Below are positions 6,399 through 15,800 of a DNA stretch of 64,000 bases, in pieces. The translations under genes and the position numbers were made by a program. The notes under the pieces are model-generated. The model was not told where the DNA came from. It was given only the letters and a program-made list of their open reading frames with translations, and made no database searches. This DNA comes from Albitalea sp966211955 (GTDB lineage Bacteria; Pseudomonadota; Gammaproteobacteria; Burkholderiales; Burkholderiaceae_C): the NCBI GenBank assembly GCA_966211955.1, contig CBIHOF010000028.1, forward strand, positions 3,931-67,930. The letters run 5' to 3'. Every line of letters begins with the position of its first letter. Position 1 is the first letter of the stretch.

Positions 6399-7955
6399 AT
6401 GACCCTTCATCGACGCCGTCTTCTTCAGCTCGCGGGCGCCGCGGCTTCCACCTTGTGGCTGCCGCGCAGTGCCTGGAGCCAGGCGAAATTCACTTCCAAC
6501 CCCTTCGCGCTGGGCGTGGCCAGCGGTTCGCCCACGCACGACTCGGTCGTGCTGTGGACGCGGCTCGTTGCACCCGGCTTGAGCCAGCCCGTGACCGTGC
6601 GTTGGGAGCTGTCACGCGACGAGTCGTTCAAGACCATCGTGCAAAGCGGTCAGGCGCAGGCATTGCCCGAGCTTGCGCATTCAGTGCATGTGGAGGCGAA
6701 CCGGCTCGATGCCGACCGCTGGTACTTCTACCGCTTCTTCGCGGGCGACGAGGCCAGCCCCGTGGGCCGCACCCGCACCTTCCCGGCGCCAGATGCCGAC
6801 GCAGCGCGACTGCGGCTGGCGTATGCGTCCTGCCAGCGTTTCGAGCACGGCTACTTCAGCGCCTACCGCCACATGGCGGCCGAGCAGCTGGACGCGGTGC
6901 TCTTCCTTGGCGACTACATCTATGAATACCCCGGCGCGAAGGATGCGGTACGTGTGCCCAGCGGCGGCTGGGTCGTGACGCTGGACGACTATCGCCAGCG
7001 CTACGCACTGCACAAGGCCGAGCCCGAGCTGCAGGCCATGCATGTGGCCTGCCCGTGGCTCGTGACCTGGGACGACCACGAGGTGCAGAACGACTACGCC
7101 GGCCTCGCGCGCGGCGAGAACGGGCCCGAGGTGAATGACTTCGCGGCACGGCGCGCAGCGGCCTACCAGGCCTTCTACGAGCACATGCCCTTGCGCGCAT
7201 CGACCTTGACGCAGGCGGTGGCTGGGCTCGTCAAGGGCGCCGAGACGCGGGTCTACGCCGAGCACCGCTTCGGCAAGCTCGCCTCCATCGTGCTGCTGGA
7301 TGATCGGCAATACCGCGATGCACAGGTCTGCACCAAGGGCGGCAAGCCGGGCTCCAGCACCATCGACCCGGCCGCCTGCGCGGCCTTGGCAGACCCGAAG
7401 CGCACGCTGCTCGGCGCGCCGCAGGAGGCCTGGCTGGACCAGAGGTTCGAGCACGCCGGCGCGGGCTGGAACGTGCTCGGCCAGCAGACGCTGTTCGGCA
7501 CGCGCGATTTCGCCATCGGCTCGGCATCACCGCAGCTGTGGAACGACGGCTGGGACGGCTACCCCGCGGCGCGGCAACGGCTGATCGGGCAGATGCGCCG
7601 GCACGAGCTGCGCAACGCGGTGATGCTTGGCGGCGACGTGCACGAGAACTGGGTCGGCCATGTGAAGGCCGACTACGCGGATGCGAAGAGCGCAAGCATC
7701 GGTGTGGAGTTCTGCGGCACGAGCATCACCTCGCGCTCGGGTGGCAATGAGAAGACCGCGGAGAGGCTGGCACGGAACCCGCACTTCGTGTTCGCGGATG
7801 CGCAGCGCAAGGGTTATGGCGTGTGCGAGTTCACGCCCAGGCGAATGACGACGACGCTGCGTGTGGTGAGTGACGTGACGAAGCGTGATGCGGGCATCGA
7901 GACGCTGGCGAGTTTCGTGGTGGAGGAGGGGCGGTCAAAGATCGAGCCCGCGTGA
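6399..7955 (+). CDS. phoD: PhoD-family alkaline phosphatase/phosphodiesterase
   Basis: Exported metallophosphatase of 518 residues. A Tat signal (HRRRLLQLAGAAAS, residues 4-17) ends near WSQA. The PhoD N-terminal domain follows (FALGVASGSPTHDSVVLWTR), then the metallophosphatase core with ASCQRFEHGYFSAYRHMA, FLGDYIYEY, TWDDHEVQNDYAG and GGDVHENW metal-ligand motifs. Known PhoD enzymes use Fe/Ca and act on phosphomonoesters and diesters in the periplasm. The ATG directly precedes the twin-arginine stretch. No pho box was recognised. Its stop overlaps the convergent small gene at 7935-8171 by 21 nt. Confidence 0.92.
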   Translation: MTLHRRRLLQLAGAAASTLWLPRSAWSQAKFTSNPFALGVASGSPTHDSVVLWTRLVAPGLSQPVTVRWELSRDESFKTIVQSGQAQALPELAHSVHVEANRLDADRWYFYRFFAGDEASPVGRTRTFPAPDADAARLRLAYASCQRFEHGYFSAYRHMAAEQLDAVLFLGDYIYEYPGAKDAVRVPSGGWVVTLDDYRQRYALHKAEPELQAMHVACPWLVTWDDHEVQNDYAGLARGENGPEVNDFAARRAAAYQAFYEHMPLRASTLTQAVAGLVKGAETRVYAEHRFGKLASIVLLDDRQYRDAQVCTKGGKPGSSTIDPAACAALADPKRTLLGAPQEAWLDQRFEHAGAGWNVLGQQTLFGTRDFAIGSASPQLWNDGWDGYPAARQRLIGQMRRHELRNAVMLGGDVHENWVGHVKADYADAKSASIGVEFCGTSITSRSGGNEKTAERLARNPHFVFADAQRKGYGVCEFTPRRMTTTLRVVSDVTKRDAGIETLASFVVEEGRSKIEPA

Positions 7956-8171
7956 TGTCGTGTTGCTCCCTCCCCCGCTGGGGGAGGGAGCAATACCTCG
8001 ACCCGCCTGACGTTCCTGCCAGGCCTTCAACGCCTTGAGATACCGCTCCCGCTCGATCGCATAGAAGTCGAAGATGCACGGGTCGCACCCGTTGCCGCAG
8101 CATTCGTCGTCGCCGGGTGCGAGCGGCGGCAGGGGTTCGGGGTCGGAAGGGTCCAGCGGTGTCGTGGCCAT
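7935..8171 (-). CDS. Oxidoreductase-like domain protein (small Cys-rich)
   Basis: Small protein of 78 residues. The N-terminal part carries DDECCGNGCDPCIFDFYAIE, the CCxxGCxxCxxDxY signature of the oxidoreductase-like N-terminal family (PF09791), found in proteobacteria and near mitochondrial proteins; its biochemical role is not established. The last 22 residues (GRGIAPSPSGGGSN onward) are encoded by the palindromic element at 7963-7993, so the original gene probably ended near residue 56. The tail overlaps the 3' end of phoD on the other strand. Start at ATG 8171 (MATTPLDPS). Confidence 0.75.
   Translation of the reverse strand: MATTPLDPSDPEPLPPLAPGDDECCGNGCDPCIFDFYAIERERYLKALKAWQERQAGRGIAPSPSGGGSNTTSRGLDL
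7963..7993. repeat. Palindromic GC-rich repeat unit
   Basis: Arms TTGCTCCCTCCCCC and GGGGGAGGGAGCAA (14 bp, perfect) around GCT. It sits at the convergent ends of phoD and the small Cys-rich gene and encodes part of the latter's tail. No T-run follows on either strand, so a standard intrinsic terminator is not supported. It is the same sequence type as the units at 1440-1542 and 12862-13013. Confidence 0.75.
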
Positions 8172-8181
8172 GTCGACATTG

Positions 8182-9630
8182 TCACTTCGCCGCGTCACCA
8201 CCCGGCTGCTTCCACCCACCCCCCAGCGCTCTGATCAGCGCGATCGCGGCCGTCTGCCGATCGGCCACCACCTGCGCGAGCGATCGGCGTGCATTGAGCG
8301 CAGTCACCTGGGCCACCACCACATCGCTGTAGCTGATCTGCCCGGCGTTGTAGCGATTGAGCACTTGTTGTTCGGTGAGGTCCGCCGCCTGCGAAGCCTC
8401 GCGTCGCAAGGCCTCCTGCTGCTCCAGCACACGCGCCGCGGCGAGCTGGTCTTCCACATCCTGGAAGGCGCCGAGCACGGTCTGCCGATACTGCGCCACC
8501 GATTGTTCCCATGCGGCCTTCGCTTCGTCGACCTGGGCGCTGCGGGCGCCGGCGTCGAAGATCGTCTGCGCCACGGACAGGCCCAGCGACCAGGCCACGG
8601 CGGAGGCGCTGAACAGGTCGCCCAGCTTCGCCGCGCCGAGCCCGTAGCTGCCGCTCAGCCCGAAGCTCGGGAAGAACGCGGCGCGTGCCACGCCGATGGA
8701 GGCGTTGGCGGCGGCAACGCGGCGCTCTGCGGCGGCGATGTCGGGTCGCCGCTGCAAGAGCTCCGATGGCACCATGCCCGGCACGGCGGGCAAGGGCGGC
8801 CAGGTCCAGTCCACCACGGCCACCGAGAAGTTGGCCGGGGCCTCGCCCACCAGCACCGCCATCGCATGCTCGAGCTGGGCGCGCGTACGCTGCAGGCCGG
8901 CCAGGTCGGCGCGCGCGTTGGCGAGCTGCGTCTGCGCCTGCAGCAAGTCGCTGCGCGGGACGATGCCGGCGTCGTAGCGGTTCTTCGTGATGCGCGCCGA
9001 CTGCTCATAGCCCGCGATCGTCGTGCGCAGCATCGCGGCTTCGAAGTCGGTCTCTCGCAAGGAGAAATAGTCCGTCGCGAGTTCGCCTTGGGCCGAAAGC
9101 CGGGCGGCCGCGAGATCGGCGGCACTCGCTTGCGCACGCGCACCGGCCGCGTTGACGCCGCCGCGCAGGCGGCCCCACACATCCGGCTCCCAGCTGCCCG
9201 ACAGGCCCAGCGAGTATCTTGACGACGCCGAGCTGCCGGACGCAGCGGACGACGACGTCGTCGAACCCGACCCGCCGCCCGATCGCGTGGCCGCGCCATT
9301 GAGCCCCAGGCTCGGGAACAGCGAGGCCCGCTGCTCGCGCACGAGCGCCTGCGCCTGGGCGTAGGCAGCGGCCGCCGCAGCAACGTTCTGGTTGGACACT
9401 TCCACCCGCTCCATCAGCGCGTTCAGCGCCGGGTCCTTGAACAGCGTCCACCACGACCCGCGGTCCAGCGTGTCGGCAGGCGCGGCCTGTGTCCAGCCGG
9501 CAGGTGCCTCCTTGAATACGGCGGAGCTCGGCGAGCTGGGCACCTCGTCGCGTCGAACGGTGGTGCTGCAGGCAGCGAGTGCCAGCGCGAGCGTGGCTGC
9601 GGCCAATGGGGTCAATCGCAAGGTCTTCAT
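8182..9630 (-). CDS. NodT-family RND outer-membrane efflux lipoprotein
   Basis: Outer-membrane channel of 482 residues in the TolC/OEP superfamily, NodT type. The lipoprotein signal MKTLRLTPLAAATLALAL ends in the lipobox LAAC. The two OEP repeats show WWTLFKDPALNALMERVE and LSAQGELATDYFSLRETD in the first half, and LQRRPDIAAAERRVAAANA and FQDVEDQLAAARVLEQQ in the second. It is the last gene of the mdtABC-like operon: its ATG follows the mdtC stop by 1 nt (TGACATG). It should dock onto MdtA/MdtBC to export hydrophobic compounds across the outer membrane. Confidence 0.93.
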   Translation of the reverse strand: MKTLRLTPLAAATLALALAACSTTVRRDEVPSSPSSAVFKEAPAGWTQAAPADTLDRGSWWTLFKDPALNALMERVEVSNQNVAAAAAAYAQAQALVREQRASLFPSLGLNGAATRSGGGSGSTTSSSAASGSSASSRYSLGLSGSWEPDVWGRLRGGVNAAGARAQASAADLAAARLSAQGELATDYFSLRETDFEAAMLRTTIAGYEQSARITKNRYDAGIVPRSDLLQAQTQLANARADLAGLQRTRAQLEHAMAVLVGEAPANFSVAVVDWTWPPLPAVPGMVPSELLQRRPDIAAAERRVAAANASIGVARAAFFPSFGLSGSYGLGAAKLGDLFSASAVAWSLGLSVAQTIFDAGARSAQVDEAKAAWEQSVAQYRQTVLGAFQDVEDQLAAARVLEQQEALRREASQAADLTEQQVLNRYNAGQISYSDVVVAQVTALNARRSLAQVVADRQTAAIALIRALGGGWKQPGGDAAK

Positions 9631-9631
9631 G

Positions 9632-12600
9632 TCATTCAGCCTTCGCGGCAGTGGCGGCACTCAGGTCGCCGCCCGTGCGGCTCAGCAGGCGTTCGTTGGC
9701 GCTGCGGTGGCGCAGCTTGTCCAGCAGCAGGTAGACCACCGGCGTGGTGAGCAGCGTGAGCACCTGGCTCGCGATGAGCCCGCCGATGATCGCGATGCCC
9801 AGCGGCCGGCGCAGCTCGGCGCCTTCGCCGAAGCCGATGGCCAGCGGCAGCGCGCCCAGCGCCGCGGCGAGCGTGGTCATGAGGATGGGCCGGAAGCGCA
9901 GAAGGCACGCCTCGCGCACGGCATCGAAGGCGCTCAGGCCGCGCGAGCGTTCGGCCTCGAGCGCGAAGTCGATGATGAGGATGGCGTTCTTCTTCACGAT
10001 GCCGATCAGCAGGAACACGCCGATCAGCGCGATGAGGGAGAACTCCATCTTGAACATCAAGAGCGCCAGCACCGCGCCCACGCCGGCCGAGGGCAGGGTG
10101 GACAGCACGGTGATGGGATGCACGAGACTCTCATACAGCACGCCGAGCACGATGTAGATGACGACCAGCGCGGCGAGGATCAGCAGCGGCTGCTTGTTCT
10201 GCGTGTCCTGGAAGGCAGCGGCCGTGCCTTGCATGCTGCCGCGCACGTTGGTGGGCATGCCGATGTCGGCCGCGGCCTGCTCGATGGCGGCGCGTGCGTC
10301 TGACAACGTGCTGCCTTCGGCGAGGTTGTAGGAGATGGTCGTCGCGAGCTCGCCGTCCTGGTGGTTGATGTTGCTGGGCGTCGGCTCCTCGCTGAAGCGA
10401 GCGATGGCCGGCAGCGGCACCATCGGGCTCACGCTGGTGTTGACGGTGGCACCGGTGGACGCGTCGCGCAGCCCCGCGTTGGCGGACGTGGCGGGGGTGG
10501 CTGCCGACGCTGCGCCCGCGGCGGACGTGGCGCTTGCCTTCGACGGCACCTGCACGTCGTTCAGCGCCACCGGCCCCTGCGCGAACTTCGGGCTCACCTC
10601 CATCACCACGTGGTACTGGTTGAGCTGGTCATAGATGGTCGCGACCTGGCGTTGGCCGAAGGAGTCGTACAGCGCGTTGTCCACGTCGCGGTTGGTCAGG
10701 CCGAGCCGAGCGGCGCTGTCGCGGTCGATGTTGACGAAGCTCTCGATGCCGTTTTCCTGCTGGTCGGTGTCCACGTCGGTGACGGCGCTCTGCAGCTTCA
10801 TCGCATCGGCCAGGCGCGAGGCCCAGCGCTTGAGGTCGGTGGCGTTGTCGCTCTTGAGCGTGTACTGGTAGGTCGAGTTGGTCTGGCGCCCGCCCATGCG
10901 AAGGTCCTGCACGGGGTTGAGAAAAAGGCTGACGCCGGTCACGCGCGCAAGCTGCGGGCGCAGCCGGGCGATCACGGCCTGGCCGCCCACGCCGCGCTCG
11001 GAGACGGGCTTGAGGTTCACGAACAGGAAGCCGCCGCCCGCGCGGCCGCCGCCGGTGAAGCCCACCACCGTGTCCACCGCCGGGTCGGCCTTGATGATGT
11101 TCACGAGCTGCCGCAGCTTGGCCTGCATCGCCTCGAAGGAGATGCTCTGGTCCGCACGCAGGCCGCCATTGAGCTGGCCGGTGTCCTGCTGCGGGAAGTA
11201 GCCTTTCGGCGCGGCGCTGAACAGGTAGACGTTCAGCCCGATGACGGCCACGAGGATGAACATCACCAGCGCCTTCGAATGCAGCGCCCAGTCCAGGCTG
11301 TATTCGTAGCTGCGGTGCACCTTGTCGTAGCCCCATTCCGACCAGCGCGCCAGCCGTCCGGGCCGCCGCTCGGGGCCAGTCGCCGGCTTGAGCAGCCAGG
11401 CGCACATCATCGGCGTGGTGGTGAGCGAGATGACGAGCGAAATCATCACTGCCGCCGACAGCGTGACCGCGAACTCGCGGAACAGCCGGCCCACCTGCCC
11501 GCCCATGAAGAGCAGCGGGATGAACACGGCCACAAGCGACAGGCTGATCGACAGCACCGTGAAGCCCACCTCGCGCGCGCCGAGCAACGCAGCCTGCAGC
11601 CGACCCATGCCCTGCTCGATGTGGCGACTGGTGTTCTCCAGCACGACGATGGCGTCGTCCACCACGAAGCCGGTGGCGACGGTCAACGCCATCAAGCTCA
11701 GGTTGTTCAGGCTGAATCCCAGCAGGTACATCACGCCGAAGGTGCCCATGAGTGACACGATGGTCGCCACCGCCGGCACGATGGTCGCGCGTACGCTGCG
11801 CAGGAAGACGCTCACGACCAGCACCACCAGCGCAATGGAGATGAGCAGCGTGAGCTCGATCTCGTGCAGCGAGGCGCGGATGGAGTTGGTGCTGTCGGAG
11901 GCCACCTGCACGTCGATGTCGGCCGGCAGCTGGGCACGCAGCTGCGGCAGCAGGGCACGCACGCCGTCCACCGTCTCGATCACATTCGCGCCCGGCTGCC
12001 GCGTGACGAGCACGATCACCGCCGGGTTGCCGTTGAACAGCCCCAGCGTGCGCACGTCTTCCGGGCCATCGGTCACCTGGGCGATGTCGGACAGCCGCAC
12101 CGGCGCGCCATTGCGCCAGGCCACCACCAGCGAGCGGTACTCAGCCGCCTTGTGGCCGGGTGCGGTGGTGTAGATCTGCATGCGCTGCGCGTCGGTCTCG
12201 ATGCTGCCCTTGGGCCGCGTCGCGTTGCTCGCCTGGATGGCGGCGCGCACGTCTTCCAGCGGCACGCCGTAGCGGTTGAGCGCGAGCAGGTTCAGCTCCA
12301 CCCGCACCGCGGGCAGCGAGCCGCCGCCGATCTCCACGTCGCCCACGCCGTCCACCTGCGCCACCTTCTGCTGCACGATGTTGGACACCGCTTCGTAGAT
12401 CTGCCCCGGCGTGCGCGTGGGCGAGGTGAGCGCGAGGATGATCACCGGCGCGTCCGATGGGTTCATCTTGCGGTAGGTGGGGTTGCTGCGCAGCGTGGCG
12501 GGCAGGTCCGCGCGCGAGGCGTTGATGGCGGCCTGCACTTCGCGTGCGGCGGCGTCGATCTTGCGGTCGAGGTCGAACTGCAGCGTCACGCGGGCCGAGC

Positions 12601-12859
12601 CGCGTCCGCTGGAGGAGGTCATCTCGTTGACGCCTGCGATGACGCCGAGGCGACGTTCGAGCGGCGTGGCCACGCTGGTCGCCATGGTCTCGGGGCTGGC
12701 GCCGGGGATGGCGGCGGACACGGAGATCGCGGGGTAGTCGACTTGCGGCAGCGGTGAGACGGGGAGGGTGAAGAAGCCCGCGACGCCGGCGAGTGCGACG
12801 CCGATGGTGAGGAGGACGGTCGCGATCGGTCGCTTGACGAAGGGCGAGGAGAGGTTCAT
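9632..12859 (-). CDS. mdtC: RND efflux permease, MdtC-like
   Basis: Inner-membrane proton/drug antiporter of 1075 residues (HAE1 family). Typical segments are MNLSSPFVKRPIATVLLTIG, FVVDDAIVVLENTSRHIEQG (TM4 with the paired Asp residues of the proton relay), GYFPQQDTGQLNG and, near the C-terminus, PLAIGFGEGAELRRPLG. Compared with E. coli MdtC (about 1025), it has an Ala/Ser/Thr-rich insertion of about 45 residues in the periplasmic porter domain after DVQVPSKASATSAAGAAS. Start ATG overlaps the mdtB stop (ATGA). It works as a heteromultimer with MdtB. Confidence 0.93.
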   Translation of the reverse strand: MNLSSPFVKRPIATVLLTIGVALAGVAGFFTLPVSPLPQVDYPAISVSAAIPGASPETMATSVATPLERRLGVIAGVNEMTSSSGRGSARVTLQFDLDRKIDAAAREVQAAINASRADLPATLRSNPTYRKMNPSDAPVIILALTSPTRTPGQIYEAVSNIVQQKVAQVDGVGDVEIGGGSLPAVRVELNLLALNRYGVPLEDVRAAIQASNATRPKGSIETDAQRMQIYTTAPGHKAAEYRSLVVAWRNGAPVRLSDIAQVTDGPEDVRTLGLFNGNPAVIVLVTRQPGANVIETVDGVRALLPQLRAQLPADIDVQVASDSTNSIRASLHEIELTLLISIALVVLVVSVFLRSVRATIVPAVATIVSLMGTFGVMYLLGFSLNNLSLMALTVATGFVVDDAIVVLENTSRHIEQGMGRLQAALLGAREVGFTVLSISLSLVAVFIPLLFMGGQVGRLFREFAVTLSAAVMISLVISLTTTPMMCAWLLKPATGPERRPGRLARWSEWGYDKVHRSYEYSLDWALHSKALVMFILVAVIGLNVYLFSAAPKGYFPQQDTGQLNGGLRADQSISFEAMQAKLRQLVNIIKADPAVDTVVGFTGGGRAGGGFLFVNLKPVSERGVGGQAVIARLRPQLARVTGVSLFLNPVQDLRMGGRQTNSTYQYTLKSDNATDLKRWASRLADAMKLQSAVTDVDTDQQENGIESFVNIDRDSAARLGLTNRDVDNALYDSFGQRQVATIYDQLNQYHVVMEVSPKFAQGPVALNDVQVPSKASATSAAGAASAATPATSANAGLRDASTGATVNTSVSPMVPLPAIARFSEEPTPSNINHQDGELATTISYNLAEGSTLSDARAAIEQAAADIGMPTNVRGSMQGTAAAFQDTQNKQPLLILAALVVIYIVLGVLYESLVHPITVLSTLPSAGVGAVLALLMFKMEFSLIALIGVFLLIGIVKKNAILIIDFALEAERSRGLSAFDAVREACLLRFRPILMTTLAAALGALPLAIGFGEGAELRRPLGIAIIGGLIASQVLTLLTTPVVYLLLDKLRHRSANERLLSRTGGDLSAATAAKAE

Positions 12860-15800
12860 GGGCCCACGCCCCCATCCCGGCCTTCCCCAAGAGGAGGAAG
12901 GAGCACCGCACCACCGTTGGAGGCACCGTGACCGCCGGACCCACTCGTCCCACCAGACCCATCCGGCCCGGCTCCCTCCCCCGCTGGGGGAGGGTTGGGG
13001 TGGGGGCGACGGCCCCCGCGCAATCGCACCCCCAAGCGATCAAACGCCAGATAGATCACAGGCGTCGTGAACAGCGTCAACAACTGGCTCACCACCAGCC
13101 CGCCAAAGATCGACAACCCCAGCGGCCGCCGCAGTTCCGCCCCTTCACCCCACCCGAACATCAGGGGCAACGCCGCAAACAACGCCGCCATCGTCGTCAT
13201 CAGGATCGGCCGAAACCGCAGCAGCGCCGCCTGATGAATCGCCTCGCGCGGCGGCTTGCCATCGTTGCGCTCCGCATCGATCGCGAAGTCGATCATCATG
13301 ATCGCGTTCTTCTTCACGATGCCGATCAGAAGGATGATCCCGATGATCCCGATCACCCCCAGGTCGTGCCCGCCGATCATCAGCGCCAGCAGCGCGCCGA
13401 CACCTGCCGACGGCAGCGTCGACAAGATCGTGAGCGGGTGCACGTAGCTCTCATACAGCACGCCAAGCACGATGTACACGCAGATGATCGCCGCGAGGAT
13501 CAGCCACAGCTGGTTGGTCAGCGAGTTCTCATAGGCACCGGCCGCGCCGAGGAAGGTCATGCTCACGCTGGTCGGCATGGCGATGTCCTTGGCCGCCGCG
13601 CGAATCGCATCCACCGATCGGCCGAGGGACACGCCGTCGGCTGTGTCGAAGCCCACGGTGGTGGCCGGGTACTGCGCGACGTGCGTGATCTGCAGCGGCG
13701 CCTGCACCTCGCGGATGTTCGCGATGGCCGACAGCGGCGTGGTGTCGCCGCTGCTCGTGGCTAGGTGCAGGTTGCCCAGCGTCTGCGGCGACGACAGCGC
13801 GTCCTGCCGCGCCTCGAGGATCACGCGGTACTGGTTGGTCTCGGTGAAGATGGTCGAGACGATGCGCTGGCCGAAGGCGCTGTACAGCGCTTCATCCACG
13901 GTTGACGCACTGATGCCCAGGCGCGATGCGGTGTCGCGGTCGATGTCGATCTGCACGGCCATGCCAGTGGCGTTCGCATCCGACACCACGTTTCGCACCT
14001 GCGGCACCTCGTGCAGCTTCTGTGCGAGCCTGGTCGCCCACAGGGCCACGGTGGCGTCGTCCGAACCTTCGATGGAGACGCGGTACTGCGTCGGGCCGCT
14101 CTCCGCATCGATGGTGAGGTCCTGCGTCGGTTGCAGGTAGAGCGTCACGCCCGCCACCTGCCGCACGCGCTGCTGCAGCCGGTTCATCAGCGCCTCTTGC
14201 TTGCCGCTGCGGCCAGTCTTGAGGTTGATGAGCATGTGCCCGGTGTGCAGCATGGTGTTGTTGGCGGCGTCCACGCCGACGAAGGACGCGATGTTCTCCA
14301 CGTCCGGGTCTTCGAGCAGCGCCTGCGCCGCCGCTTGCTGCAAGGTGGCCATGCGCGCATAGCTCACCGTCTCCGACGCCTCGATGCGCGCCTGCAGCTG
14401 GCCGGTGTCCTGCGTCGGGAAGAGGCCCTTGGGGATGACGATGTAGAGCAGCACCGTGAGCCCGAAGGTCGCGAGCGCCACCCACAGCGTGAGCCGCTGG
14501 CGGTCCAGCACCCATTGCAGGCCGTGGTCGTAGTGCACGATGACGCGGTCGAACCCGCGCTGGATGCGTTGGCCGATCCCGTGCGGCTTTTCATCGTGGC
14601 GCAACCAGCGTGCGGACATCATCGGCACGAGCGTGAGCGAGACGACCGCGGAGATGAGGATGGTGATCGCCAGCGTCACGGCGAACTCGCGGAACAGCCG
14701 CCCCACCACGTCGCCCATGAAGAGCAGCGGGATGAGCACCGCGATCAGCGACACCGTCAGCGAGATGATGGTGAAGCCGATCTGCGTCGCGCCCTTCAAC
14801 GCCGCCTCCATCGGCGGGTCGCCGTCCTCGATGTAGCGCGAGATGTTCTCGATCATCACGATTGCGTCGTCCACCACGAAGCCGGTCGCGATGGTGAGCG
14901 CCATGAGGCTCAGGTTGTTCAGGCTGTAGCCCATCAGGTACATCACGCCGCAGGTGCCGATGAGCGAGATCGGCACCGCGAGGCTCGCGATGACGGTGGC
15001 GCGCACGCTGTGCAGGAAGGCGAAGATGACGAGCACCACCATCACCACCGCGAGCACGAGCTCGGTCTCGACATGCTCGACGGACGAGCGGATGCCGGTG
15101 GTGCGGTCGCTGAGCACATCGACCTGCACGCTCGCCGGCATGCTCGCGGTGAGTTCGGGCAGGCGTTTCTTGATGGCGTCCACCGTCTGGATGACGTTGG
15201 CGCCGGGCTGGCGCTGCACATTGACGATGATGGCCGGCTTGAAGTGGCGGCCCCTTGCATCGGCGCAGTCGTTGTCGCCGGAAGACGCCGCGGCCCTGGT
15301 GCAGGCGAGGCTCGCCCACGCACCGAGCTTGACGTTCTCCGCGCTGTCCACCACGTGCGCCACGTTGTTCAGGCGAATGGGCGCGCCGTTCTTGAAGGCG
15401 ACGATCAGGTTCTTGTAGTCGTCGGCGGTGACGAGCTGGTCATTCGCATTGATGGTGTAGGAACGCGTCGGCCCTTCGAAGCTGCCCTTGGCGCTGTTGG
15501 CGTTGGCCGAGCTGATGGCACTGCGGATGGTGTCCAGCCCGATGCCGTAGGACGACAGCGCCTGCGTGTCCGCCTGGATGCGAACGGCAGGACGCTGCCC
15601 GCCCGACAGCGTGACGAGCCCCACGCCCGTCACCTGGCTCACCTTCTGAGCCAGCCGAGTGTTCACGAGGTTCTGCACCTCGGTCAGCGGCAGGCTGTCG
15701 GAGGTGACGGCCAGCGTGAGCACGGGCGCGTCGGCCGGGTTCACCTTGGCATAGACAGGCGGGGCGGGCAGGTCGGCGGGCAGCGTGGATCCGCCCGCAT

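Noticed and set aside
7963..7993. Intrinsic terminator between phoD and the small gene
   Set aside because: Perfect stem but no T-run on either side; it fits the dispersed repeat family better.
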